From assembly GCA_032191485.1 (NCBI GenBank), contig JAVDOI010000079.1:1-64000 (forward strand): a stretch of DNA of 64,000 nucleotides, written 5' to 3'. The DNA comes from Leptoclinus maculatus (taxonomy: Eukaryota; Chordata; Actinopteri; Perciformes; Stichaeidae). The first letter of the stretch is position 1. Each line of letters begins with the position of its first letter. Position numbers and translations under genes: made by a program. The notes beneath the pieces are model-generated. The model did not search any database, was not told the DNA's origin, and saw only the letters and a program-made list of their open reading frames with translations. Below, in pieces: positions 45,618 through 57,102 of this stretch.

Positions 45618-47860
45618 GGTAGCACTTTATAATAACTACACACTATGAAGCATTAGTTAAGCATGAGTAAACACTTAATTCATCATTTATAAAGCATTGT
45701 TCCTACATTAATAATTCATTAGTATGCAGTTCATAACAACAGTTATACATGTTTTATTCTTGATTAATAAGCTCGTCTATTATGTGTTTCATTATTGTGT
45801 TTTCATACTTTATAAATGATGGATTCCCCATTTGTAAATGAAGTATTATATATTTTACAAACCAATTATTAAGGAGTTGTAGATGATTAATAAGATCATT
45901 TATAAAGTGTTAGTAAATTATTAATAACTTATTTAGATGTACATTATTCATGCATTTATATATATAATGATTTAGATATGCACTAATGGTTAGGGACTAT
46001 GCTAATATATGCTTTATAAATGCGTATTAATACTGCAAGTCATGATTAATTAATGATTTATTAAGGTAGTTACTAGTCCTTAGTAAAGTGTTTTGTGTGA
46101 GCTCATCTAAAGTGAGGACTATCTATGCCTTATAAAGCATTTATAAATGACATTGAAAGGCCAGCAGTGCCTCAAAACCCATAGTTTTTTAACAGAAAAG
46201 ACACAACACAAAGTGATCAAGAACATATCAATATTTATTGCAAGATGCAAACAATATACTGTTAAATACAAACCTCTCAGCCATTCATTCATGTAAGAAA
46301 CAAACATTCTCCTTCAGGAGAACATGACTGGAAATAACACATTTGTTAATATACAACTGGAGCTAACCAGGAGCTTTGCATATTAGTTTACATTTACTTA
46401 TTAAATTATTAATTTCATACCAAGCATATCGATCTCATTCACATCCACTCCACATATAACAGCTAGTTAGCCATCTGTCACCTGGATCGCTCTATTTACA
46501 ACGGAGGTGACGCGTTAGCGTGCGCCTGTCTCAGGACCTCTAGTGCTAGCTGGAAGGCTAGCTGGATACTCATCGTCCATGATGTGTAACGTTACGTGAC
46601 AGCAAACTAAGAAACAAACAGACGGGCATTGGAGGCCCGTCAGCAGTCATTCTTTCTGGCGGAGGTCTGCGCGCCCTTTCAACTTAGGTCGGAGTTTACC
46701 ATCGCATAAGTGCACTTCTGTATCAGTTCCTGAGCGAAACGTTTGTCCCACGTTGATGACGTATGAAGCGGTCTTTTCCTTTGTCCGTCCCACATTGATG
46801 ACGTTTTGAAAGCGGGATTTCACTCGATTTCACTTATTTCGCTTATTGCAAGCAATGAGTAGATTCGGCCGGCTGCCATCGGGACATGCAACTGAAGAAA
46901 AGTGCGAACAGTGGACATCGATATGCTTGGTATGAAATGAATAGTTAAATAAGTAAATGTAAACTAATATGCAAGCTCCTGGTTAGCTCCAGTTGTATAT
47001 TTACAAATGTGTTATATCCAGCCATGTTCTCCTGAAGGAGAATGTCTGTTTGTTTCTTACATGAATGAATGGCTGAGAGGTTTGTATTTAACAGTATATT
47101 GTTCGCATCTTGCAATAAATATTGATATGTTCTTGATCACTTTGTGTTGTGTCTATTTGCCTTTTCTGTTAAAAAACTGGGTTTTGAGGCACTGCTGGCC
47201 TTTCAATGTCATTTATAAATGCTTTATAAGGCATAGATAGTCCTCACTTTAGATGAGCTCACACAAAATACTTAATAAATGCTTCATAAGGCATAGATAG
47301 TCCTCACTTTAGATGAGCTCACACAAAATACTTAATAAATGCTTTATAAGGCATAAATAGTCCTCACTTTAGATGAGCTCACACAAAACACTTTACTAAG
47401 GACTAGTAACTACCTTAATAAATCATTAATTAATCATGACTTGCAGTATTAATACGCATTTATAAAGAATATATTAACATAGTCCCTAACCATTAGTGCA
47501 TATCTAAATCATTATATATATAAATGCATGAATAATGTACATCTAAATAAGTTATTAATCATTTACTAACACTTTATAAATGATCTTATTAATCATCTAC
47601 AACTCCTTAATAATTGGTTTGTAAATATATAATACTTCATTTACAAATGGGGAATCCATCATTTATAAAGTATGAAAACACAATAATGAAACACATAATA
47701 GACAAGCTTATTAATCAAGAATAAAACATGTATAACTGTTGTTATGAACTGCATACTAATGAATTATTAATGTAGGAACAATGCTTTATAAATGATGAAT
47801 TAAGTGTTTACTCATGCTTAACTAATGCTTCATAGTGTGTAGTTATTATAAAGTGCTACC
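45618..47860. mobile_element. long-terminal-inverted-repeat (foldback) hAT-type element in pol
   Basis: Termini GGTAGCACTTTATAATAACT and its complement at 47841-47860 extend as inverted repeats for about 800 bp (to about 46434 on the left and from about 46914 on the right). The unpaired centre (46440-46910) is GC-richer and encodes nothing recognisable. A perfect 8-bp duplication flanks it. The right arm is longer because of a tandem 60-bp triplication. There is no transposase, so it is non-autonomous. It interrupts retroviral pol shortly after the YVDD catalytic motif. Confidence 0.9.
47221..47400. repeat. 60-bp tandem triplication in the right arm
   Basis: Three consecutive 60-bp units start 'gctttataaggcatagatag' (or gcttcataagg) and include 'cctcactttagatgagctca'. 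The left arm (about 46085-46140) has only one. The third unit retains the left-arm continuation 'caaaacactttactaagg'. Confidence 0.92.
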
Positions 47861-47868
47861 CATGTATC
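47861..47868. repeat. 8-bp target-site duplication, right
   Basis: CATGTATC, identical to 45610-45617. Confidence 0.9.
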
Positions 47869-48825
47869 TGCTGACGGTGCAGCAATCAGTCGGTCATCAA
47901 CATATTGGATTAACAATACGCCCTCAGGAAGTTCCAGAGTAGACAAGTCATGTTTCAAGTGTCGGTTAAACAGTCCTGGCGAGAGAATCAAGCCTTGTGG
48001 TAGTCTGGTGTATGTGTACTGCTGTCCCTGAAATGTAAATGCAAAAACTTCTTGTAACGCCGGGTCGAGCCGGAGACAGAAAAACGCATTTGTGAGGTCG
48101 ATGACAGTGAAGTGTGAGTGAGCAGGAGACAATGATGAGAGAGCAGTGTACGGGTTAGGCACAGCCATTGATTGAGTGGTGATTATTTTGTTAATCAACC
48201 GTAAGTCATGTACCATTCTGTATTTGTCTGTGTTAGGTTTTGGAACAGGGAGAATTGGTGTATTCCACGGTGAATGGCATGGAATCAAAACACCTGCGTG
48301 CAACAGGCCATCAATTGTGTCTTTAATACCAGCTTCAGCTTCAGCTTTGAGAGCATACTGCCTCCTCCAAACAGGCTGCACATTCGCCTCGAGGGCGAAC
48401 GAAACCGACGAGTGTGTGCAGGGGCCCACATCCGTAGGGGAAGTGGACCAAACAGGAAGCGAGGCAAACATTGCCTCAGTGAGACGATGATTCGTTCTCT
48501 CGCGACCGTGAAACCGTTCCAATGTGGTTTGTTGTAGGACAACTGTGTCACGTGTGTGATGTGTTATCTTCCAGCTGTTATCTGAAGGTGAAAACATGAC
48601 GGCGGGACACTGAGACATTCTTTTAGTCATAGGGCCTAATTGCCTGGCTTCGTGTTTGGCATGCAAAGCCAAGGAGACATGAAGAGAGCTGTCATCTGTT
48701 AATTCGTACCATTTTAACTGTTCATCTGTTAAGGTAACTGCAGCAACAACACCCTCTTTTCCCACAAACAAGTACGGAGAATCAATGTGCCAAACACCGG
48801 TTGCTAGTTCTGTAGCAGGCCTCAA
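47869..48825 (-). pseudogene. pol: pol remnant: reverse transcriptase (N-terminal part)
   Basis: Retroviral RT motifs in order: SPWNTPILPVPKP, YRMVHDLRLIN, VIDLTNAFFCLRL, LPQGLILSPGLFN and the catalytic QYVDDRL. The frame is disrupted just after YVDD by the foldback element. On the far side the protein resumes at 45590. The start overlaps the protease frame by a few bases. The continuous frame through this part suggests modest age before the insertion. Confidence 0.85.
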
Positions 48826-49238
48826 AAAACCTCCGCGGAGAAGGTGGGAGGCTGCTGATCAATCTGCAGCAACATGTTCTTTGAGCTATACATGACATGT
48901 TCATTGCAGTGGAGGATTGTTCCGTCTTTTAATGTCACTTGTAATCCCAAAGGACCACACAGGATCACTGCCCCCATTGTCTGTAACATATCTCGCCCCA
49001 TTAAGTTCACAGGACATGCTGGTGAGAATAAGTACTGCTGGCGAAATGTCTGAGTGCCCACCTGGGTCAAGAGAGGTGAGGTGAATGGTAGACGTTCTGT
49101 CTTTCCCGAGAAACCCGATACTGCTGTTGTGTCAGAGGACATTGTCATATTTGGCAACGTCTTTGTCATCGTAGAGTACCTCGCCCCACAGTCGACCATC
49201 ATATCGACAGGTGTATGTAAAACAGTACACTTCAACAT
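48822..49238 (-). pseudogene. pro: retroviral aspartic protease region
   Basis: A 138-codon frame between gag and RT has VDCGARYS near residue 17, the catalytic Asp in the D-T/S-G triad but with Cys in place of Thr/Ser. NLMGRDML near residue 80 corresponds to the retropepsin LLGRD motif. A Cys in the active-site triad would be unusual and may be a decay mutation. Confidence 0.75.
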
Positions 49239-49286
49239 GGGGTCACTTAACCCTGGTTGTGGGGCGTTGGGGTTGCTTGGGCACCC

Positions 49287-50192
49287 CTAGTGGTTGCTCT
49301 GCCAGGCTTGAGTCGGCACCGCCCCTGGATTGGGGAAGCTGGACTGCTGGTGAGGTGGTGGCGGACCGCCCCCTCTGAGTGGACCCCAATGTGGCACTGG
49401 TCCAAACTGCTGGTGGGAGGAGCCCTGTGGACATCCCTGTCCTCCTGGTCCTCCCCCTTGCTGATTTGACATATATCTCCCCCTGCCTCGCCCTCTAAAA
49501 CCCTGTGATGGTCTTTGGTAGCCCCTCTGAGGCTGACGCCATTGCTGTGCTTGTGCTGGCGGCGGATAATAGTGTTGCTGTTGTGGTTGGGGAAAGGTGG
49601 TCTGTGGCTGAGCTTCCTGAACAGGAAGTTGTTTAGCATTAGCAGCCTTTTTCTTATCATTTTGTGCTGAATCAACATCACGTATCTGCGCCTTTAAGAA
49701 ACAAACCTGTAATAATTTGAGCTCCTCCTCTGTCTCTCTTTTCTGCTCCTGAACACGGGACATGTGATGTCTGACATGTGCCAACCAGGGAGGGACAAAA
49801 AGCTGGTCTGATTCAACCAGGTCGTCCATTTTAGCTTTTACAGTAGGATCGGCACCTCTCAGCACAGCTGCTTTAAACATCATGCGTGTGCCTGGGTTGT
49901 TATCAGGAGCGGTACCGGTTGTGTCGGTCCACTCGGTTACAATTCTGCTGCAGAACTGGTCAGGAGTTTCTCGTGGTGCACATTGAAATTTGAGGAGTGC
50001 AGTAGCCCCCATTTTAACCGGATACAAGTCTCTTACTTGCTGCCACCACATCATGCGACATGTGGTGAAAGTTGTCTCATCGGGGAGGGCCGATGCTCCC
50101 TCGTCAATATCATGCATCACACGTGGTGAAGTACACGCGGCAAAAATGTCTCTCAAAGCCCTCAAAGGCCCTGATCCATGCACTGCCCCCAC
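49287..50192 (-). pseudogene. gag: gag remnant with Gly-Arg-rich C-terminus
   Basis: A 301-codon frame has a capsid-like middle part (WWQQVRDLYPVK...FKAAVLRGADPTVKAKM) and a long Gln/Pro/Gly-rich C-terminus with RGYQRPSQGFRGRGRGR. I see no C-x2-C-x4-H-x4-C zinc knuckle. The frame's first codon in this reading is GTG, not ATG. The coding frame entering from upstream (ATG at about 50302) shifts at a G run near 50186-50191, so the 5' end is broken. Confidence 0.75.
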
Positions 50193-50337
50193 ATGTTAGC
50201 TCTGGCAGCTTTTGCTCCAACATCTGCATCTTCAAATGGAATGTCTGTTAAATCAGTTAATAACACTATTGGTGCAGATGTTTGCACTGTCCTTGAGGCT
50301 GCCATTATAGTTTGTTTGGCAATCCCAGTACTGATGA

Positions 50338-50655
50338 TCTTGTTAACATCTTTTTAATATCATTAAAGCTTCGTCTGCTTTAAGAGTCCAGCACAATGTG
50401 TTGTGTGCTGCCATAGGTTTATCATCAATCAATTTTGATAAAGGTTTTGCTAATTCAGCGTAATTAGGAACCAATTTCTACAGAAAGTAGTCATTTCTAA
50501 GAATGACATCATTTGTCTTTTTGTTTGCTTTATGATCTTGTTCACAGAGAAACCTTAGCAGTGCAACAGTATCCTCTTTGCATTGTTGTTGTATCTTAGA
50601 ACGTATCAAAATGTCATCCACATGAAGTAAGATTCTTCCCCTGGTGGGTTGAATT
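50338..50655 (-). pseudogene. pol: second retroviral RT fragment, different family
   Basis: A minus-strand translation reads ILLHVDDILIRSK, then CKEDTVALLRFLCEQDHKA, and later AELAKPLSKLIDD and a W-T-L-K-A-D-E-A segment. HVDD is the catalytic motif. It is followed by the connection region of a fish retrovirus lineage different from the ERV next to it. It contains an in-frame stop near 50480 and further frame breaks. It abuts the gag 5' end of the first ERV. Confidence 0.65.
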
Positions 50656-51240
<585 letters not shown>

Positions 51241-51434
51241 GATACAGCTGAGGAGGAGAGGGGGGGTCGGAGCCTCTCCTTTTTTTTTTTCTTCCTGTTT
51301 TTGTCTAGCTCTGTGATAATTGAAATAATATAAAATAATTAAATGATTAAGTAAAAGCACCTAATGTACAATATGTAATATCAAATGTAACAGGAAGGAA
51401 ATATAAAACGTAACCCTTAAACTGAGACCTTTAC

Positions 51435-51471
51435 CTGGACGGAGAGCATCTTCCATTGAATCCAAAGTCAC
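51435..51471 (-). CDS. CD99-like exon E
   Basis: 37 bp, acceptor TTCATTCCAG, donor GTAAAG; reads VTLDSMEDALRP plus one base. It follows exon D in phase 0 across an intron enlarged by the hAT element. Confidence 0.5.
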
Positions 51472-53052
51472 CTGGAATGAAGAACATTTTACAATTCACA
51501 GATGAATGTCTTCTTTATTATTCCATACATGTTAGTAGCAGTGGTGGGCCGTCAGGGCCAGCTAAGCCTTCTCTGCTGGCCTAAACACAATCACAAAGTT
51601 ATAGCTATTTTATCATTTAATACTTTTTCATAAATACACTCCATGTATTATACATTATTTTCCCATTATCTTATTTTCTCATTGCACAGCTCCTGTCTTC
51701 CTCTGTTGCTCTGCTTCCAGCACAGCTTGTTTTAAGGAGACTTTTTATCCAATCAGATTCAGCCTCTATGTCTCTATGTGAGGAGAGAGGCCCGAGGTCC
51801 TCTAGAGAGACTTTGTAGATTAAAGTGAATGGAGACGTTATTGTTTATTGTCATAGTGTGGTGGAAAAAACTATTCATTAGTACCGAGTGAGTCCTATAA
51901 GACTGAATACTGAAACAAGAAACATTGAGGAAAGAAGTTTGTCTTTAAAGTATTTATTGTCTGCACAGAGAAGGCTTCATCGTCATACTGACTGCAACAC
52001 AGTCTGCAGAGGATGGGCCAAGAATCCAGTGTCTCTCCTGCTCTTAAACATCTCAGCACACAGCAGGGGGACATCAGATATTTACATTATAACACTTGAT
52101 CAGCAGTTTCAAGCTCCCCATTGACACCTTCCGTCAGCCCCTTCCTCTTCTGAGCCTTGTCACACAAAGACATGTGTCTCTGTTACCTTTGATTAAATTA
52201 AGATCTTCACACCTAAACATTAACCTGCAACCCCCGTTTGGTTACTTCCTGCAAAGGCAGACATAACCCATGTGGTCCTGTTCCCACTCTCTCAGTACAC
52301 AATCATATGTCACAGATAGTTGTGTTAGTGAGTAAGGCACATAAACTAAATCACAGTATGAATGTACTAGCATACTAACATTTCCATCACAATAGTCTTC
52401 AACCAATCAGATCTTTAGTTTGACATGTTGGGCGTATTCTTTGACGTCCCTTTGGCACCGAGGTAGCCTGCTAAGTACGTCAGCATTAATGTGCGCTGTG
52501 ATTGGTCAGTGGGCCAGCGCGTGACTAATGTGAAATTTAAGGAAGCTGGCAGAAGTTAGTTGGAGTAGTAAGAGTTCAAATTGAAAGATATGGAAGAAAT
52601 TATGACATTTTTAGGGTTTTGCTTGGTGTAGTTTATTTATTTGTATGAACGGTGTTCCTGGCTGACAGCGTCGCACATGTTATGGCTGAATGAGTTTCAT
52701 TTTAACTGGTGTTTGGAGCTACGCTACGCTAACCTGAGGACGCCATAGCACGGCAGGACACTACAGTGCTTTAGAAAACTTTTGGAGAAACCCGACTATG
52801 CATTGTCCGTTAATGACGCAGCGTCCCGTCATGCACGGATTCATGTATCTGCACCGTAGCTGTTCAACTGTAGTAGGACAGCACAGAAGGCCCAGGTATG
52901 AGATGCACGGCCCGCCACTGGTTAGTTGTAAGTGGACGTTTTGTGTCCTCACGTCCTTCAGAAGGCTCGGAAGATGTGTGATCTATTGATCAACAGATGA
53001 AGTAGTGTTCACTCAAAGTACAAGATATCAACCTGAAGGGATTGTGACTGAA

Positions 53053-53104
<52 letters not shown>

Positions 53105-54461
53105 CTTGATGTATAAATAGTGATCATTGGTATCGTTGCTGTCACGTGGCCTGCAGCTCAGTTCTAATGTTCCTCTACAGTAAATATTGAGGTCAAAGGT
53201 CATATATGTTGACATGTCAGTGCTGTGTTAACAGCTTGTTCTGCTGCCCCCAAGTGGACAAACACTCATCCTACAACACAAGAAGAAACTACCGTCATAG
53301 CAACATGTTGAAATGACTATTGAAGAAGCAGTAATTAAAACAAAAACAGGAAACAATAAGGGTTGATTATGATCAATATTTGGTATGTATTATTGCTATG
53401 TTGGGTCAATATTAGTGGAACCGTAGAAACTCTTTTATAGGTTTAATATCACAGAGTCATTACCTGATGAAGAGCATCAGCCAGGTCGAACCCTAAGACA
53501 TCTAAAAAGAAATGCAGAATGTCAAATTGAAGAAGAATGAAAACATAAAGTGTATTTCCTCATATGTATGAAGTGTGTTATAAGCTGTTTCACCTGTTAC
53601 AGCAGGTGTGGGTTTATCAGTTGCTCCTGTAAGATAGAGAGGCATGAATAGAAGGACTCACTGTCCTCACTAGTTCTCCTTGTTTCCTGCACGCTGTGAC
53701 TTATCTCATAAGTTTCACTAACTTGATGACAAATGCAGCAATATAACTTCAAAGAAGTTCAAGAGGTGGAGACACACGAGTAGTTCCACCATCAGGGGGA
53801 AAAGAAATAGAATGTAACATATTAATCCAATGAAATGAAATGAGACTTGTATTGTTATCTTAGTGCCTTTCACCAAACGTTGTAACAGAAGCACTAAAGT
53901 AACTAATGAGCCGAGGGGGGCTCAACTCATCTGGTCTTCATGGAATCACTAATGCAACCCCAGCACTTATGTGCTGATCAAATATTACAGCTATCCAGAT
54001 GAACATTGTGCTAAGTGTTAGCTTGCACTGACGCTACTCACCTTTGCCATTGAAAAACCCACTCAGTCCTGATTGAGAAAGACATGAAGACATGAAGAGT
54101 CACGACCAAACACAAGATGAACAAGCATTCAGAGATCCTCTCCCTGCTTCAGTTACAGCCGCCAACATTTAGAGTCATGATGTTCTTGTTATTGGAAAAC
54201 TCAGGGTGAGTGTGCTTCAACACATGATGTTGGTCTGGAATAAAAGGAGCATTTATTCACACAACACATATTCAACATTCAACAAATATAGTGATGAAGT
54301 CACTTTGGCTGCTTTTCTGTGCTGATCAACAATTCTGACGTTGACAATATCTGAGCTCTCTATTCCCCATAATAGAAAAGATGTGACCAGTGCGTCTGAA
54401 GCCTTTGAACACTCACCACTAAAACGCTTCGGTCGCTGAGCAGCTGCTTCACGGTGGAGAT
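51435..54461 (-). CDS. CD99-family-like gene, five internal exons (partial)
   Basis: Exons 54461-54417, 54068-54042, 53626-53594, 53501-53464 and 51471-51435 (27-45 bp each) carry consensus splice sites and join in phase (1,1,1,0,1). The joined segments include PKRFSG, LSGFFNGKG, ATDKPTPAVT, VLGFDLADALHQ and VTLDSMEDALRP. The G-F-D-L-A-D-A-L and D-S-M-E-D-A-L motifs and very short exons are characteristic of CD99 and CD99L2 extracellular regions, which are acidic, O-glycosylated type I membrane proteins in leukocyte adhesion. I found no signal peptide exon upstream (54.5-64 kb) and no transmembrane exon downstream. The gene is therefore partial, or broken by the insertions at 41-51 kb. Confidence 0.5.
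51539..52920 (+). mobile_element. hAT-type non-autonomous element carrying a solo LTR
   Basis: Terminal inverted repeats CAGTGGTGGGCCGT and ACGGCCCGCCACTG. Flanking 8-bp target duplications GTTAGTAG and GTTAGTTG differ at one position. There is no transposase. The element is about 843 bp without the 535-bp LTR inside. It sits in the intron between CD99-like exons E and D. Related copies: 38862 and 41816. Confidence 0.85.
51857..52391. mobile_element. solo LTR, 535 bp
   Basis: Ends TGTGGTGGAAA and TTTCCATCACA form the TG...CA inverted termini of an LTR. A 4-bp ATAG duplication flanks it (51853-51856 and 52392-52395). The related hAT copy at about 42089 has a single ATAG and no insertion, which proves that this is an insertion. 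It is not similar to the LTR at 42476. Its strand is not determined. Confidence 0.88.
53053..53102. repeat. (CA)n-(TA)n microsatellite
   Basis: ACACACAC followed by about 17 AT repeats, in the intron between CD99-like exons. Confidence 0.95.
53464..53501 (-). CDS. CD99-like exon D (FDLADAL motif)
   Basis: 38 bp, acceptor TTTCTTTTTAG, donor GTAATG; reads VLGFDLADALHQ. GFDLADAL is the repeat core of CD99-family extracellular domains. Confidence 0.55.
53594..53626 (-). CDS. CD99-like exon C
   Basis: 33 bp, acceptor CTATCTTACAG, donor GTGAAA; reads G-ATDKPTPAVT-D across its junctions. A Thr/Pro-rich spacer suits an O-glycosylated ectodomain. Confidence 0.5.
54042..54068 (-). CDS. CD99-like exon B
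   Basis: 27 bp, acceptor TTCTCAATCAG, donor GTGAGT; reads (G)LSGFFNGK. Phase 1 at both ends. Confidence 0.45.
54417..54461 (-). CDS. CD99-like exon A
   Basis: 45 bp, acceptor GTGCTCACAG, donor GTGAGT; reads LHREAAAQRPKRFS(G) in the phase shared with exon B. This is the most upstream exon found; it needs a phase-1 exon before it. Confidence 0.42.
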
Positions 54462-55491
54462 CTGTGAGCACAGAAACATCAAGTGCATCAAGAAGTACAA
54501 CAAGTGGAAATACAAGCTCCTGTTTGCTGACTTTTGCATTTGTTATGTGGTTTATCATACCCATCCTGGCTACAGTGTATATGAAAGATCATAAAAGGTC
54601 TTCTTATGAATGTGTTATTACTGATGTATAAAGCATTACTACATGAACAACTCATTTCTGTATTTGTCTTAAAGGTCCCTATGAGCAGATCTTTAAAGAT
54701 TTACATCTCTTGCATCAGGGACACAAAGATTGTGACACAAGGCCGGTTCATCAACTCCGACCCAGGCCGTCTGTGTGGCAATGAGTCTGTGGTGATTCCA
54801 TCATTACTAATGTGTTAGACGCACCACTGAAACACAAGTACAACCTGAAGCAGCAACAAGTCTCATGTGTTCATGTTGGGGGTCCACGTCTGTTTGGTGG
54901 AGTCCCTGTTGAACTGGACTCAACCTGACTGGGCCAGTGGAGGTATGTTAGGTTCAAAGAATCCACTAGATGTCGCTGTGTCTTTAAGAAGTCCTGATGT
55001 GTATATACTGTATATATACTACTAATGTTTTAGTAGTAAGTCAATGTAATGTACTACTAAAGGTAGTGATGCTAAAGCAACACGTATGAACATCCACTGT
55101 TATATGTAATGTCCTTCCATTAGATATTTGATCAAATCTAACTATTGTTGTAGATGTTTTCAAAGTAACCTGTGGTAAATGTCTGGAATACAGACCTGGA
55201 AATAATGAAAGTTATTATAATACTTTACATTTGACGTTTCACACACTTTTCTGGCCCTCGTACAGAAGAATTGTTCTTTGTTACTATTGACCCAAGGAAG
55301 TAAAGAAGAGAAGTCACTTTGTGTAGTCAGGAAAGTAAAAGGTTGATATTGTAGTTGGTAGTAATAAAAGCCTGGGACGCTTTGTGTGAGCCCCTGTGAG
55401 GGAGTGGTGCTGGGATTAGTTACACCACAGGTGTAATACTTGGGCGGCAGCAGAAATGGTGCAATGCTGAGGTGTCTGATGTGCTCATCTG
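54462..55491. other. non-coding, nothing recognised
   Basis: About 1 kb without supported exons or elements. A TATA/TACT palindrome-like run lies near 55000-55020. Confidence 0.4.
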
Positions 55492-57102
55492 TAGGGTTGG
55501 GTACCGAAAACCGGTGCCATAGTACCTAGATTTCGGTGCTTCGTTTCGGTGCCTGAGCCGATTGAAATACTTTCTTTACACTACTCGGATGACTCCGTCC
55601 TGGCAGCAGGTAACGATAGCCTACCGTTTGTATAGCTACAGTAGCTAGCTAGCCATCAACCTTTTAACAGAGAAACGGTCAAAAGTGTGGCTGTATTTCG
55701 CACAAAAAGATTCAAACAATGTGACGGTCAATTGGCCAGCCAGCGTTTCTCCGATTGGAGTGAGACGAGGAGAAAAGGTGATGTTGTGATCTTCACAATA
55801 AAACATCTTTGATGTGACGTGTCTAGTCTTGTCCAATCAGCGTTAAGATGTCTACAGCGTCTTCACTTCCCTCCGTTACAGTTTAAGTTCCGTTATGTTC
55901 CGTTACCGTTCAGACTTGCTGGGTTAAGTTAACGTCCACTACATGCGGAACTACATGCGGAACTCTGTTGACGTTCGTCATTATCGCGAATTAGGAGGAA
56001 AAAACGTAACGTGATGAAACATGAAGCCCCCCCCGTGTTCCGGTTCAGTTCACGCGGTCACTCATTAACGTTAAACCAGAACACCGGCGGATCTGGTTGC
56101 AGGTTGTTTTTTTAACTCAAAGTAGAATGAGGATGATTTCGTGTTCATAATAACTTTTATGACCATGATGATGAGGCCCAGATACTGATGAGATGATGAG
56201 GTCCAGATACTGATGAGATGATGAGGCCCAGATACTGATGAGATGATGAGGCCCAGATACTGATGAGATGATGAGGTCAAAGAGTTTAATGAAGAGGAGG
56301 CTGTTTGTGTAGTGCAGCTTGACGCAGGGCTGAGATGTGAGTGGAGCTGGGCCTGGATAAAGGGGGAGGTCTAAACAGACGTGAGTACAGCTTCCTGCTG
56401 TCACAGTGTTTTAAATACATTGATGAGGCAGGTCTGCTGAATGCAGCCTCTGCTCCAAGGAGATGAACTACAGCAACAAGGGCTCACGTGACCTCTCATC
56501 ACACTGTACACACTGTTCACTGTGATGACCACAGCCAGTGGACTAACGCGTGCAGTTAAATCATAGCTATTATTTTACTCTTGATCAGCTACCTTAGCCA
56601 GAGTAGATTATCATTTTAATTTCAATAATTTAACTGGATTGAATGCATATTAATTGCAAATAGAAGATAAGCCACAATTCTAACAGCTGTACAGTAACAG
56701 TGGAAGTTAATATTAAGCCATACTGTAACAGGGTTCAATGAAAACTAATCACTTTATTTGTACAGGCGATGGTTCTCGTTACTCTTGCTATCTGTGTTGT
56801 TATTTTAATAAAAATTCAGCATGGACCATTTTGTTACAATTTTGTTGGGGCAGTGGGGCATGAACATTTTTCTTCCTCCAAAGTGGGGCGTGACAGAAAA
56901 AGTTTGTTAATATATTGTTCAATTTGAAGAAAACAAATTGGCCTTGGCAATAAAAAAAAGCCTTTCTTTAATGTCGTCAATCGTCGTTTTGTGCTTTTTT
57001 TTTTTTAAGTATCGGTTCAGGCACCGTTTAGGCACCGGTATCGTTTTAAAAGTATCGTTTTAGCACCGGTATCGGAAAAAACCCAAATGATACCCATCCC
57101 TA
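55492..57102. mobile_element. hAT-like non-autonomous element, 1.6 kb
   Basis: Ends TAGGGTTGGGTACCGAAAAC and (reverse) TAGGGATGGGTATCATTTGG are inverted repeats. Subterminal 'ccggtgcc...ttcggtgcct' and 'aggcaccggtatcg' pair in inverted orientation. The putative 8-bp duplications CTCATCTG and CTCATGAC match only at the first five positions. No transposase. It appears to be inserted in the older hAT transposase relic at 57103. Confidence 0.65.
56168..56278. repeat. 25-bp tandem repeat, about 4.4 copies
   Basis: The unit ATGATGAGGCCCAGATACTG plus ATGAG is repeated with a C/T variant, inside the hAT-like element. Confidence 0.9.

Larger units (their letters stand above)
42476..50310 (-). mobile_element. 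endogenous retrovirus, gamma/epsilon-like, defective
   Basis: On the minus strand the order is gag, protease, RT, (insertion), RT end/integrase, env TM, polypurine tract, LTR. The C-x6-CC TM motif and the SPWNTP/YVDD pol motifs indicate the gammaretrovirus-like class common in fish. Defects seen: no 5' LTR or primer-binding site, a frame break at the gag start, most of RNase H missing, no env surface subunit, and a 2.2-kb transposon inside pol. It cannot be functional. It is an old genomic copy, not an infectious genome. Confidence 0.85.

Noticed and set aside
46119..47240. Matching 62- and 77-codon frames on opposite strands
   Set aside because: They are the two inverted arms of the foldback element, so the same sequence is seen twice; there is no independent coding evidence.
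42476..50310. Potentially active retrovirus
   Set aside because: No 5' LTR, disrupted pol, missing RNase H and missing env surface subunit.
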